Below, piece after piece: positions 16,498 through 25,708 of a stretch of 64,000 bases of DNA. Source of the stretch: Mesorhizobium shangrilense (lineage in GTDB: Bacteria; Pseudomonadota; Alphaproteobacteria; Rhizobiales; Rhizobiaceae); contig NZ_JAQGPN010000004.1 of assembly GCF_028826155.1 (NCBI RefSeq), positions 62,001-126,000 on the forward strand, written 5' to 3'. Below the pieces are notes generated by a model. That model saw only the letters and a program-made list of their open reading frames with translations, was not told where the DNA came from and searched no databases. Position numbers and translations under genes: made by a program. Numbering within the stretch: position 1 is the stretch's first letter; each line of letters starts with the position of its first letter.

Positions 16498-18276
16498 ATG
16501 TCGAAGAGGAAGGGAGGCGAGATCATCGCTTCGGGGTTGGTGAAGGAGGGGATCGACCATGTTTTCGGGATCTGCGGTCACGGGAACATCGGCCTTCTGG
16601 ACTGTCTCTACGAAGTCCGCGACAAGGTTCGGCTGGTGTCTCCGCGGCATGAACAGACGGCTGTGCACATGGCGGACGGCTATTTCCGCGTGTCGCACCG
16701 ACCTGCGGCCACGCTGACCTCGACGGGACCGGGCTCGGCCAACCAGATCATGGGCCTGGCGGTCGCGCAGACCGATTCGTCGGCGGTCCTGTCGATCACG
16801 GCCAACGTGCCCACCTCGCAGTTCAACCGCGGTCCGTTCCAGGAGCTGAACCAGCACAACCAGGCCGATTTCAACAACGTCGTCCGTCCGGTGGTGAAGC
16901 GCAGCTTCCAGCCTACGCGGGTCGAGATGCTGCCGCTGGCCATCCGCCAGGCCTGCTCGACGATGACCACAGGCCGGCCTGGACCGGTGAATCTCGATAT
17001 CCCCTACAACCTGTTCCAGGAAAGCGCCGAAGTCGCCGACGAACCCGTGGGCAGCTCTTTCGGCCAGCGCCGCAGCGGGGCGAGCGGCGAGGACGTGAAC
17101 ACCGTGGCCGACTGGCTTTTGGCCGCCGAACGACCGGTTATCTTCGTGGGTCATGGCGTGGCGCTGTCCGAAGCGGGACGGGAGCTCACCGCGCTTGCCC
17201 ACCGGTTGTCGGTGCCCGTCATCTCCAGCCCCAACGGCATGGGCACCATCGATATGAAGGACCCCTTGTCGCTGGGCTTCATCGGGCGCAACGGCGCCTA
17301 TCAGGCCAATCAGGCCGGGCGCCACGCCGACCTTGTGTTGGCTGTCGGCGTTCGCTTCGATGACCGCTCGGCTTCGTCCTGGATACCGGGCTATTCGTGG
17401 AATTTCCCCACCACCCGTCTGGTTCATGTCGATCTGGACCATGCCGAGATCGGGCGGAACTACCGTCCGGATCTTGGCATCCTGGCCGATGCGCGCGCCT
17501 TCCTCCGCCAGATCCTCGCCGAGATGGACCGCCGTAGCGTCGGGCAAGGGGGCCGTCTGGCTGGCTGGCAAGCGCAGATCGCCGGCTGGCGGGCTGAGTG
17601 GGAGGCCTATCTTGCGCCCAACTGGGGCCAGCACTCTACTCCGATTTCGCCCTGGCGCATCGTCGAGGACTGTTTGAAGGTGCTGCCCGAGGACGCCATC
17701 CTGTCGCTGGATTCGGGCGTGCATCACAATTGGTACATGCAGTACTGGCAGGCGCGGCGGCCGCAGAGCATGTTGAACACCTGGGGCTATTCGGGGATGG
17801 GTTTTGGGCCTTCGTCGATCCTGGGCGCTAAGCTGGCCGCGCCGGACCGGGTTTGCGTCTCGGTCTGCGGCGACGGCGGCTTCACCATGGTGCCGCATGT
17901 TCTGTGCACGGCGGTGGAGTACGACATCCCGGTCGTGTGGGTGGTCTGGAACAATTTCGCCTGGGGCGCCATCCGCGACCTGCAGTACGCCTATTTCGAC
18001 GGGCGCGAATACGGGACCGGCTTCTACCAGGGCGAGAACCGCGAGCCCTACAACCCGGATTTCGCAGTCTGGGCGCGGGCGGCGGGCGTGGCGGGCTTTA
18101 CCGTTACGCGATCTGAGGATTTCGCGGCGACGCTGGAAGAGGCGATCCGCCTGAACCGCCCGGCGCTGATCGACGTCCATGTCGACGCGAACATCCGCCC
18201 CCCGGGAACGGGTTCCTGGGAACTCCCGCCCCTGAAGCCCAAAGAGCCCGTCTTCGGCAAGCCCTGGCGTCCCTGA
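16498..18276 (+). CDS. Thiamine-diphosphate-dependent enzyme, acetolactate-synthase-like
   Basis: The 592-residue protein has the three-domain layout of the ThDP family. The N-terminal domain carries the cofactor-activating glutamate (RHEQTAVHMADGY, Glu52). A central domain includes GRPGPVNLDIPYN. The C-terminal ThDP domain has CGDGGFTM (near 456) and ends its motif at VVWNNF. The ATG at 16498 follows GGAAGGAG. Members include acetolactate synthase, glyoxylate carboligase and oxalyl-CoA decarboxylase; nothing here settles which. It lies between the TctAB fusion and an AbrB-type membrane protein, 6 bases before the latter. Confidence 0.85.
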   Translation: MSKRKGGEIIASGLVKEGIDHVFGICGHGNIGLLDCLYEVRDKVRLVSPRHEQTAVHMADGYFRVSHRPAATLTSTGPGSANQIMGLAVAQTDSSAVLSITANVPTSQFNRGPFQELNQHNQADFNNVVRPVVKRSFQPTRVEMLPLAIRQACSTMTTGRPGPVNLDIPYNLFQESAEVADEPVGSSFGQRRSGASGEDVNTVADWLLAAERPVIFVGHGVALSEAGRELTALAHRLSVPVISSPNGMGTIDMKDPLSLGFIGRNGAYQANQAGRHADLVLAVGVRFDDRSASSWIPGYSWNFPTTRLVHVDLDHAEIGRNYRPDLGILADARAFLRQILAEMDRRSVGQGGRLAGWQAQIAGWRAEWEAYLAPNWGQHSTPISPWRIVEDCLKVLPEDAILSLDSGVHHNWYMQYWQARRPQSMLNTWGYSGMGFGPSSILGAKLAAPDRVCVSVCGDGGFTMVPHVLCTAVEYDIPVVWVVWNNFAWGAIRDLQYAYFDGREYGTGFYQGENREPYNPDFAVWARAAGVAGFTVTRSEDFAATLEEAIRLNRPALIDVHVDANIRPPGTGSWELPPLKPKEPVFGKPWRP

Positions 18277-18282
18277 AACCTG

Positions 18283-19371
18283 ATGCTTGAAGGAAGGAAG
18301 GCCCGGGCAAGGGCCATCGGGCTGGCCGCGCTCGCGGCGACCATCCTCATCGGCGCCGCCGGTGGGGCGGGCGCTGGCCTCGCCGGCCTGCCTATCCCCT
18401 TCCTGCTGGGCTCTCTCATCGTCACCGCGGTGCTTGCTCTGGCAGGCGTCAAACCTCTCGGGCGCGCGGCCTACGTACCCCCGCAGTTGCGCTCGCTCGC
18501 CATGTCCGTGATCGGGGTATCGATCGGCGGGACGATCACGCCGCAGGTCGCCGGCCAGATCACCAACTGGGCGCCTACGCTTCTGGTGCTTCTGGTCTTT
18601 CTCCCGGTCACCCAGGCCGCGGGATATGGCCTCTTTCGATTGGGCGGCATCCCGCGGGCCGAAGCCTGGTTCGGCTCGGTTCCGGGCGGCGTCATCGAGA
18701 GCGTGCAGATGGCGGAGGAGGCGGGCGTCGAGACCCGCACCGTCATGGTGTTGCAGTTCCTGCGCCTGATCCTGTCGGTGATGGCGGTGCCGCTGATATT
18801 CATGGCGGTCACCGGCAATGCCGTCGGTTCAGCCGCCGGCGTACAGCTTCCTGGCGCGACGGACGACGCGGGATTGCCGAGGCTTGCCGCTCTTCTCGCC
18901 CTTGGCGGGCTCGGCGCATGGGGCGCAGGACGGTTGGGTCTTCCGGCTGCGCCGATGCTCGGGCCGATGCTGCTGTCCGCCCTGGCGCATGGTTTCGACA
19001 TGCCGCTCTCGCACCCGCCCGGCTGGCTGATCGGCGCAACGCAGGTCGTGATCGGCTGCGCGTTGGGAGCGCGCTTTGCGGGTATCCCGCGTTCGGCGCT
19101 GTTCCGGGCCGCGGGCCTTGCGGTCGCCAATACGGCACTTTCGCTGTCGATCGCGCTGATGTTCGCGCTGGGGTTGCGGCCCTGGACCGACCAATCGCTG
19201 CAGGCCGTCTTTCTGGCTTACGCGCCCGGTGGATTGGCCGAGATGAGCCTCGTTGCGCTGAGCCTGCACATCGAAGTGGTTTTCGTCTCCATCCACCACC
19301 TCGCGCGCATCTCGCTCGCGGTAATGACGGCGCGGTTCGGCGCCGCCTTCCTCAAGCGCAGGCCGGGTTGA
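18283..19371 (+). CDS. AbrB-family membrane protein
   Basis: The 362-residue protein is highly hydrophobic, with two repeated halves of the AbrB duplication (PF05145 type). VPPQLRSLAMSVIGVSIGGTITPQV and GSVPGGVIESVQMAEE lie in the first half, and the second ends ALGLRPWTDQSLQAVFLAYAPGG. Family members are annotated as ammonia-monooxygenase-like or AbrB regulators, but the sequence is that of an integral membrane transporter. It starts 6 bases after the ThDP enzyme, so it could export or import a product of that reaction. This is context-based inference. Confidence 0.8.
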   Translation: MLEGRKARARAIGLAALAATILIGAAGGAGAGLAGLPIPFLLGSLIVTAVLALAGVKPLGRAAYVPPQLRSLAMSVIGVSIGGTITPQVAGQITNWAPTLLVLLVFLPVTQAAGYGLFRLGGIPRAEAWFGSVPGGVIESVQMAEEAGVETRTVMVLQFLRLILSVMAVPLIFMAVTGNAVGSAAGVQLPGATDDAGLPRLAALLALGGLGAWGAGRLGLPAAPMLGPMLLSALAHGFDMPLSHPPGWLIGATQVVIGCALGARFAGIPRSALFRAAGLAVANTALSLSIALMFALGLRPWTDQSLQAVFLAYAPGGLAEMSLVALSLHIEVVFVSIHHLARISLAVMTARFGAAFLKRRPG

Positions 19372-19390
19372 CCGGGCATCGTCCCCGGTC
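19370..19390 (+). terminator. Possible terminator hairpin after the AbrB-family gene
   Basis: GACCGGG (19370-19376) and CCCGGTC (19384-19390) make a seven-pair stem with a seven-base loop overlapping the stop codon. No T run follows, so termination would be weak or Rho-assisted. Confidence 0.35.
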
Positions 19391-19467
19391 TCCCGACCGG
19401 CGTCAACTCGAATGAAACTTCACCCCTACGAGCAGGATTGACCGCGAGAGAATCCGATCGTATCCAG

Positions 19468-19478
19468 ATGTATACAAG
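19468..19478. promoter_or_regulatory. Likely GntR/FCD operator
   Basis: ATGTATACAAG contains the GTATAC core with flanking AT/AAG typical of FCD-type GntR sites, which are often TTGTATACAA-like. It lies 11 bases upstream of the GntR start codon, a position that suggests autoregulation of the gntR-tcuAB operon. Confidence 0.5.
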
Positions 19479-19489
19479 AGGCCTGAGTG

Positions 19490-20182
19490 ATGACCGAAAC
19501 CTCCGATCCCAACCCGCAAGGCCAGATCGCCTATGCCCGCCTGATCGACGAGATCCGCCGGGGAAGCTTGCCGCCGGGCAGCCGGCTTCGCGAGACGGAA
19601 CTGGCCGAACGGTTCGAAATTTCGCGCACTCCGATCCGCGAGGCGCTGCGGATGCTGGAGGCGGACGGGCTGGTGGTCCATCAGCCAAGGCTTGGCGCCG
19701 TGGTGCGCAGCCTCGACTACGCGGAGGTGATCGAACTCTATGAAATGCGCGCCGTGCTGGAAGGCACTGCTGCCCGGCTGGCCGCCCGCACCGCCTCCGA
19801 CGTGGAGCTGGCGGACTTGCAGGCGCTGAACGAAGAGTTCGGCCAGGTCCTGCATGATCCGTCGCAATCAGCCGAGGTGAACCGTCAGTTCCACGCGGCG
19901 CTGATGAACGCCGCACGCAACCGGTTTCTGAGCAAGTCGGTGGCGGGGCTGGCCAAGACGATGTTCATCCTTGGCCGCTCGACCCTGATGGAGGCAGAGC
20001 GGGCCGAGGTGGCCTATGCCGAACATGCCCATGTCCTGGCCGCCCTGGCCGCTCGCGACGGGGTCGCTGCCGAGGCAGCCATGCGCGCGCATATCGAGGC
20101 TGCCCAGCGATCACGCCTGAAGGTGCTGCGCCTGCAGGAGCGGGAGGCCGAAGCCAGGTTGGAGATTTCAGATGGCGAATGA
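19490..20182 (+). CDS. GntR-family (FCD) transcriptional regulator
   Basis: The 230-residue protein has a GntR winged helix (LRETELAERFEISRTPIREAL then RMLEADGLV, about residues 28-68) and an all-helical FCD effector domain with an AEHAHVLAALAARDG end. FCD regulators bind carboxylic acids. The ATG at 19490 is preferred over the GTG immediately before it. Its stop overlaps tcuA by 11 bases, so it is cotranscribed with, and probably controls, the tricarballylate-oxidising genes. Confidence 0.88.
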   Translation: MTETSDPNPQGQIAYARLIDEIRRGSLPPGSRLRETELAERFEISRTPIREALRMLEADGLVVHQPRLGAVVRSLDYAEVIELYEMRAVLEGTAARLAARTASDVELADLQALNEEFGQVLHDPSQSAEVNRQFHAALMNAARNRFLSKSVAGLAKTMFILGRSTLMEAERAEVAYAEHAHVLAALAARDGVAAEAAMRAHIEAAQRSRLKVLRLQEREAEARLEISDGE

Positions 20183-21596
20183 CCTGCAGGGCCCCTGGGA
20201 CGTGATCGTCGTGGGCGGGGGCAATGCCGCGCTTTGCGCGGCGATCACCGCAGCCGAGGCCGGCGCCCGCGTGCTGATCCTCGAGGGTGCGCCAAAGCCC
20301 TATCGCGGTGGCAACTCGCGCCACACCCGCAACTTTCGCTGCATGCACCGCGGGCCGCTGTCGGTCCTGACCGGCAGCTATGCCGAGGACGAGTATTTCG
20401 ACGACCTGCTGCTGGTCACCAAGGGAAAGACGGACGAGGCACTGGCGCGCTTTGTCATCCGCAGCTCGGAGGAATGCCTGCCCTGGATGGAGGCGCATGG
20501 CGTGCGCTTCCAGCCCTCGCTGTCCGGCACGTTGAGCCTGTCGCGGACCAACGCCTTCTTCCTCGGCGGCGGCAAGGCGCTGGTCAATGCCTACTACAAT
20601 ATGGCGCAGGACCTTGGGGTGACGGTCGTCTACGAAGCGCAGGTTACCCACGTGGTGCTCGAGGGCGACAGGTTCACCCATGTCGAGGTTTCGGTCGCCA
20701 GTGGCCCGACGGAGTGCGTCTCCGGCAAGTCGGTGGTGCTGGCCTCGGGAGGGTTCCAGTCCGACGTCGACTGGCTGGCGCGCGCCTGGGGGCCGGCGGC
20801 GCGGAACTTCCTGATCCGCGGCACCCCCTACAATCGGGGCGTCGTGCTGCGCGACATGCTTGACCAGGGATGTGAAAGCGTCGGCGATCCGACACAGTGC
20901 CACGCCGTCGCCATCGACGGCAGGGCGCCGAAATACGACGGCGGCATCGTCACGCGGCTGGACTGCGTGCCGTTCGCCGTGGTGGTGAACAAGCACTGCG
21001 AACGCTTCTACGACGAAGGCGAAGATGTCTGGCCGAAGCGCTATGCGATCTGGGGCAGGCTGGTTGCGGCGCAGCCCGGTCAGGTTGGCTATGCGCTGAT
21101 CGACGCCAAATCCTACAACCTCTTCATGCCGTCGGTATTTCCGCCGGTGAAAGCCGACACGATCGGGGAACTGGGCCAGAAGCTTGGCCTCGACCCGGCG
21201 AAACTGTCGGCGACCGTCGGCGCCTTCAATGACGCCTGCCGCCCCGGCAAGTTTCACCCGACCGAACGCGACGGCCTGGCGACCGAAGGCCTGACCCCTC
21301 CCAAGACCAACTGGGCCCGTCCGCTGGAGACGCCCCCCTTCTACGGCTACCAGCTGCGCCCCGGCGTGACCTTCACCTATCTGGGCCTGCGGGTGACGCA
21401 GGATGCGGCAGTGCAGACGCGGTCCGGCCCGCTGCGCAACGTCTGGGCGGCGGGAGAAATGATTGCGGGCTCCATTCTGGGGCAGGGCTACCTGGCCGGG
21501 TTCGGAATGACCATCGGTACGGTTTTCGGCCGCGTCGCGGGACGCCAGGCCGCCGCCCATGCCCTGACCAAGAAGGAAACACTTCGTGTCGCTTGA
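20172..21596 (+). CDS. tcuA: FAD-dependent tricarballylate dehydrogenase
   Basis: The 474-residue flavoprotein begins with the FAD motif VIVVGGGNAALCAAITAAEA and continues GNSRHTRNFRCMH, characteristic of TcuA/CobZ. A C-terminal AAGEMIAGSILGQGYLAGFG completes the fumarate-reductase-like fold. In Salmonella, TcuA oxidises tricarballylate to cis-aconitate and TcuB reoxidises its flavin. Gene order tcuA-tcuB with an 11-base overlap is the same here. The true substrate could be a related propane-tricarboxylate. Confidence 0.87.
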   Translation: MANDLQGPWDVIVVGGGNAALCAAITAAEAGARVLILEGAPKPYRGGNSRHTRNFRCMHRGPLSVLTGSYAEDEYFDDLLLVTKGKTDEALARFVIRSSEECLPWMEAHGVRFQPSLSGTLSLSRTNAFFLGGGKALVNAYYNMAQDLGVTVVYEAQVTHVVLEGDRFTHVEVSVASGPTECVSGKSVVLASGGFQSDVDWLARAWGPAARNFLIRGTPYNRGVVLRDMLDQGCESVGDPTQCHAVAIDGRAPKYDGGIVTRLDCVPFAVVVNKHCERFYDEGEDVWPKRYAIWGRLVAAQPGQVGYALIDAKSYNLFMPSVFPPVKADTIGELGQKLGLDPAKLSATVGAFNDACRPGKFHPTERDGLATEGLTPPKTNWARPLETPPFYGYQLRPGVTFTYLGLRVTQDAAVQTRSGPLRNVWAAGEMIAGSILGQGYLAGFGMTIGTVFGRVAGRQAAAHALTKKETLRVA

Positions 21597-22692
21597 CCTC
21601 TCTGCGCACCTGACCGCCACCGCCGAAGCGCGCCGCCAGATCGAGATCTGCAACGCCTGCCGCTATTGCGAAGGGTTCTGCGCGGTCTTTCCCGCAATGA
21701 CCCGCGAAAAGGCCTTTGCTGACGGCGACCTCACGCACCTGGCGAACCTGTGCCACAACTGCCGGGGATGCTACTATTCCTGCCAGTACACGGAGCCCCA
21801 CGAGTTTGCGCTGAACATTCCGGCAGCCCTCGCCGAAGTGCGACAGGAAAGCTGGGAGCGGCTGGTCGGACCCGCTGCGTTCTCGCGTGCCTTCCATGAA
21901 AACGGGGTGGCCATGGCGGGGGCCATGGTTCTGGGCATCGCGGCCCTGTTCGGCCTGATAGCCACGTTGCCCGAGGGGGAGGGCGCGGGCTTCTACGCCT
22001 TCATGTCCCACAACGCCATGGTCGCGCTGTTCCTGCCGGCGTTCCTTCTGCCGCTGGCTGCCGTCGGGGTCGGTGTCGGCCGCTACTGGCGCGAGGTCGG
22101 CGCTGGACGCGCGACCCTGGGTGACCTGACAGCGGCGCTGCTGGCGGCGGGGCGGATGAAGAACCTCTCGGGCGGCCAGGGCCAAGGCTGCAACTTCGAG
22201 CGCGAGGACCGCTATTCCGACGCCCGGCGTCATTGCCATCAGGCGGTGATGTGGGGATTCCTGCTGTGCTTCGCCGCAACGTCGACGGCCACGCTGATGC
22301 ATTATCTCCTGGCCTGGCCCGCTCCCTATCCGCCGCTCAGCCCTCCCAAGCTGCTGGGTGTCCCGGGCGGGGTGCTCATGGTGGCCGGCGCGCTGGGTCT
22401 CGTCTGGCTGAAGACCCGCGCCGACCGTGCGCTTGGCGCCGCCCGCGTCTGGGGTGGGGAAATGGCCTTCATCCTGCTCCTGGCCTTCGTCGCCGCATCG
22501 GGCCTTGCGCTTTATGCCGTCTCCGGGACTGCGGCCGTTCCAGTGCTTCTGGCCCTCCACCTCGGCAGCGTGCTGACCTTGTTCCTATTGCTGCCCTACA
22601 CCAAGATGGTGCACGGCTTCTTCCGCCTCGCGGCGCTAGTCGCGGAAGAAGCGATGAAGCGCAGGACCCCCGTCAGTTCAGGAGGCGAGTAG
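21586..22692 (+). CDS. tcuB: TcuB iron-sulfur/heme membrane electron-transfer protein
   Basis: The 368-residue protein starts at a GTG within the end of tcuA. The N-terminal region carries two cysteine clusters (CNACRYCEGFC and CHNCRGCYYSC) expected for 4Fe-4S centres. Hydrophobic helices follow, with conserved histidines such as CHQAVMWGF and ATLMHYLLAWP, as in the CitB/TcuB family. It would pass electrons from reduced TcuA to the quinone pool at the inner membrane. Confidence 0.87.
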   Translation: MSLDLSAHLTATAEARRQIEICNACRYCEGFCAVFPAMTREKAFADGDLTHLANLCHNCRGCYYSCQYTEPHEFALNIPAALAEVRQESWERLVGPAAFSRAFHENGVAMAGAMVLGIAALFGLIATLPEGEGAGFYAFMSHNAMVALFLPAFLLPLAAVGVGVGRYWREVGAGRATLGDLTAALLAAGRMKNLSGGQGQGCNFEREDRYSDARRHCHQAVMWGFLLCFAATSTATLMHYLLAWPAPYPPLSPPKLLGVPGGVLMVAGALGLVWLKTRADRALGAARVWGGEMAFILLLAFVAASGLALYAVSGTAAVPVLLALHLGSVLTLFLLLPYTKMVHGFFRLAALVAEEAMKRRTPVSSGGE

Positions 22693-22938
22693 CCACAGGG
22701 ACGCCGGGCCGAACCGCATTGACTGCGGAGAAACGTACCGGCGTCGCCCACGGTACCTGCTGCGAGGCGACATGGGCGGCGGCGCCGTTCCCTCACACCA
22801 CCGCCGGGCCGTCGTCCTGTCCGCACCAAGACGACGCGATCGCAATGCGCAGCCGGCTTCGATCGCAAATCCCGATGAACTCAATCGTCCAATTTCGTTG
22901 GATCGCGGAAGAAAAATGATCCTAACACTCGGGAGCAA

Positions 22939-23714
22939 AAGAGAACGAGGAGCGGCACGGCGTCAGGCTCTTCGAGCGGACCGGCCGCAGGATCGTGCTG
23001 ACCGGCGAGGGCAGGCTGTTCCTGCCGAAGGCCGCGGCAGCCTTGGTCAGCGCACGCAGCGCCGAGCAGATGCTGGATGATCTGAGCGGCACCGCGCTCG
23101 GCTCGATCGCCATATACAGCAGCCAGACCATCGCCACCCAGTGGCTCCCGCGCCGCCTGGTGGTCCTTTGGCGACGCCTATCCCAGGATCACGCTCGGCT
23201 TGCATGTCGGCAATACGGAACAATGCGTCGCCGCCGTGCAGGGCGGCACCTGCGACATTGCGTTCATCGAGGCGACCGTTCACACGCCCGCTCTGGAACA
23301 AACCGTCGTGGGCAGCGATCGGTTGTGCCTCGTAGCAGGAACCCGGCATCCGTGGCGCGACCGGACACCACTCAGTTTCCGCGAACTGGCCGGTTCGCAA
23401 AGGATCCTTCGCGAAGCCGGGTCCGGAACCCGCAGCACGTTCGAGGCCGCGCTGGAAGCGAACGGGCTGTCGCTGAAGGATCTGAACATTTTTCTGGAAC
23501 TGCCGTCGAACGAGGCAATTTGCGCGGCGATCGGCGAAACAGATCTCTTGTCGGTCGTGTCGCGGTTGGTGGCCGAACCTACATCCTCGCCGGCCGACTG
23601 GCGGAGCTTCCGCTGCCCGTCGCAGAGCGGCCATTCTACATGATCCGCAACCCTGCCCGCCATCAGACCCGTGCGCTTCGTGCGCTGGCGAAGCTGATAG
23701 GCGAAATGGCCTGA
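22939..23714 (+). pseudogene. LysR-family regulator remnant (HTH lost, two frameshifts)
   Basis: The reading starts mid-helix at ENEERHGVRLFERTGRRIVL, so the DNA-binding half is missing. The effector domain continues to QTIATQWLPRRL. It then changes frame at about 23160 to FGDAYPRITLGLHVGNTEQC, and returns at about 23575 to TYILAGRLAELPLPV through LRALAKLIGEMA. All three pieces are one LysR domain in the right order. Salmonella tcuAB is controlled by a LysR protein, so this may be the remains of such a regulator, replaced by GntR. That last point is inference. Confidence 0.75.
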
Positions 23715-24294
23715 CAGAACACTGGGACGCTATGAGAGGGAGAGAGGGTGCCCCCATCCCTGCGCAGGGCTGACGTCCCCGCCGATTTCCTGTGACTAAC
23801 GCCGCAGGAAGGTTCCGAGGCGCAATGGTGGCTATCGTCCCGAGGGGCTGCCACGTCACTTAATGCAGAGCGATCTTGCCACGCCGCGACGGCATCATCC
23901 TCCGCGCCAAATTTCACAAATCCAGCAGCACAATCGATCGGCCCTCGCTCAGCCGTGAGCAGCCCCGCCAGTTCCCCGCAAAGCTCGTTGGGCACGGTGA
24001 ACCGCACTTCCACTAGCTGACCAGGCTAGACGACAGCCCTGCCAACCATGCGGCCAGGCACGGACGCCATCCCCCGTGGTTGGATACGCGACCATCGTCG
24101 CATGCAGGCAAGCATTCGCTGCAAAATGTTCTGACCAACAGGCAGAAAAAAACAAAACAAGTTCAATGGCTTGTCCAGCAATTGTGCGCGCAAGGCCAGG
24201 TCATATTGACAGGTCATGGATGGTGGTAGTAGCTATACATACTAACAGGCTTAGTTATGCCTGCTACTACCGATCCCAACGGAAGGAAAAGCCG
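23715..24294. other. Intergenic region upstream of the second TTT locus
   Basis: In this 580-bp gap, 23715-24180 shows no gene I can support. A minus-strand frame at 23663-24013 (starting MEVRFTVPNELCGEL) has no recognised family and partly overlaps the LysR remnant. The final 120 bp are less GC-rich and contain a TTGACA box (24206-24211) and a large imperfect palindrome (24225-24271), annotated separately. Confidence 0.55.
24225..24271. promoter_or_regulatory. Large imperfect palindrome in the leader of the PrpD-PrpF-Tct operon
   Basis: Outer arms GGTAGTAGC (24225-24233) and GCTACTACC (24263-24271) match perfectly over nine bases. Inside them CATACTAA and TTAGTTATG pair apart from one extra base, around a CAGGC centre. 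TTGACA lies 13 bases upstream. The symmetry suits a dimeric repressor such as the TrmB-type protein encoded at 31705, or an RNA hairpin in the leader. The start codon is 23 bases further on. Confidence 0.5.
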
Positions 24295-25701
24295 ATGAAC
24301 GTACATACCCGAGACACCGCGGATCTTGAGGGCCTGACGCGCCGCTTCGCCAAAATGGCGGCGAAGCTCCGCTATGAAGACCTGCCGGCCGCGGTGCAGG
24401 AGAAAGCCAAGCTCATCATCCGAGACGGTGTTGGCAACCAGATTGCCGCCTCCGCCATCAGCGAGGCCGCCATCGCAATCACCCAACTTGTTCAGGAATG
24501 GGGCGGCAAGCCCGAGAGCACGATCATCGGTTTTGGCGACAAGGTGCCGGCGCCGCTCGCCGCATTCTGCAATGGCGCGATGGGTCACGGCGTGGAATTG
24601 GACGACGCGCATGGCTCCGGGCTCATCAAGGCTGGCTCGGTTCTCATCCCATCGGCCTTCGCGGCCGCCGAAATCAGCCACGCGAAGGGCGATGACGTGG
24701 TGGCCGCAGTTGTGGCGGGCTATGAGATAGCCGTCCGGGTGGCCAAGGCAATCAATCCCGGACACCGGCACCGCGGCTACCATACGACCTCGACCGTTTC
24801 GCTGATGGGCGCCGCAGTCATCACCGCAAAACTGCTCGGGTGTGACGAGGAAGGCATTGCAAATGCGATCGGTCTTGCGGCGATGCAGTCAAGCGGCATC
24901 CAGTCCTACCTCGATGATCCGTGCATGGCCAAGCCGTTCGGTCCCGGTAAGGGGGCATTCAACGGCGTGCTGGCCGGCATCATGGCGAGCCGCAACTTCA
25001 CCGGTCCGAAGAAGGTGCTGGAGTCCAAGGAGGGCTTTTTCAACGCATTCACCGACAGTGTGCGCATCCCCGACCTGGTAGACGGCTTCGGCACCGATTT
25101 CGCGATCATGGAAGTCGGATTCAAGCCACACGCCGCGTGCCGCTACGCGCACGGCCCGATCGATCTTGCGCAGGTCTTCCACAATGAGGGTGTGAAGCTT
25201 GAGAATGTCACGTCAATCACCGTGAAGATGAGCGGCCTTGCCATCCGGCAGGCCTCGAAGTTCCCTTGCACCAGCCTGAACGCTGCGATGGGCAGCACGC
25301 AATTCGGCGTCGCGCTCGCGCTGGCCCGCGGTGGCAACGGGCTTCGCGACTATTGGGACGGATATGCCGACCGCGCGATTCACGATTTGGCGGCTCGCGT
25401 TGTCCTGGAGACGGAGCCCGAGTTCGGCGTCGGCGGCCGCCAGGCCGTGGTTTCGCTGGGACTGGATGACGGCCGCACACTCACGCATCGCAGCGAAGAG
25501 CCGCGCGGCGAGCCGACGAATCCGCTCAGCGCGGAGGAACTGGAGCGCAAGTTCATGACGACCGCCGGCCTCGTACTTGACAATGCAACAATAGCCGCCA
25601 TCAGTCGTCGCCTGATGGCGCTGGACAAGGAAGCGGACGCCGCCGTCATCCCGGCGATGACCGTAGCGCCCGATCGCAAGCCCGCGCTGCGCGCGGCGTA
25701 A
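24295..25701 (+). CDS. MmgE/PrpD-family protein
   Basis: The 468-residue protein has the PrpD fold signatures: GHGVELDDAHGSGLIKAGSV near residues 97-116, the GYEIAVRVAKAINP segment, HTTSTVSLMGAA, and MEVGFKPHAACRYAHGPID. The start at 24295 follows GGAAGGAAAA. It is the second MmgE/PrpD protein in the window but is only distantly similar to the first. Its partner PrpF begins 8 bases downstream. Together these families handle methylcitrate/aconitate-type acids in the AcnD-PrpF route of propionate metabolism. Without prpB/prpC genes a different tricarboxylate is likely. Confidence 0.87.
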   Translation: MNVHTRDTADLEGLTRRFAKMAAKLRYEDLPAAVQEKAKLIIRDGVGNQIAASAISEAAIAITQLVQEWGGKPESTIIGFGDKVPAPLAAFCNGAMGHGVELDDAHGSGLIKAGSVLIPSAFAAAEISHAKGDDVVAAVVAGYEIAVRVAKAINPGHRHRGYHTTSTVSLMGAAVITAKLLGCDEEGIANAIGLAAMQSSGIQSYLDDPCMAKPFGPGKGAFNGVLAGIMASRNFTGPKKVLESKEGFFNAFTDSVRIPDLVDGFGTDFAIMEVGFKPHAACRYAHGPIDLAQVFHNEGVKLENVTSITVKMSGLAIRQASKFPCTSLNAAMGSTQFGVALALARGGNGLRDYWDGYADRAIHDLAARVVLETEPEFGVGGRQAVVSLGLDDGRTLTHRSEEPRGEPTNPLSAEELERKFMTTAGLVLDNATIAAISRRLMALDKEADAAVIPAMTVAPDRKPALRAA

Positions 25702-25708
25702 TCCAGCC

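Noticed and set aside
16441..18180. 579-codon minus-strand frame opposite the ThDP enzyme
   Set aside because: The composition is typical of an antisense shadow, with no recognisable domain. The plus-strand protein has complete catalytic motifs.
19965..21653. 562-codon minus-strand frame opposite tcuA
   Set aside because: Overlaps an unmistakable flavoprotein gene and has no motif or ribosome binding site.
23663..24013. Minus-strand 116-codon frame starting MEVRFTVPNELC
   Set aside because: No family recognised, it partly overlaps the LysR remnant, and no good ribosome binding site is seen. It could be a remnant but there is no positive support.
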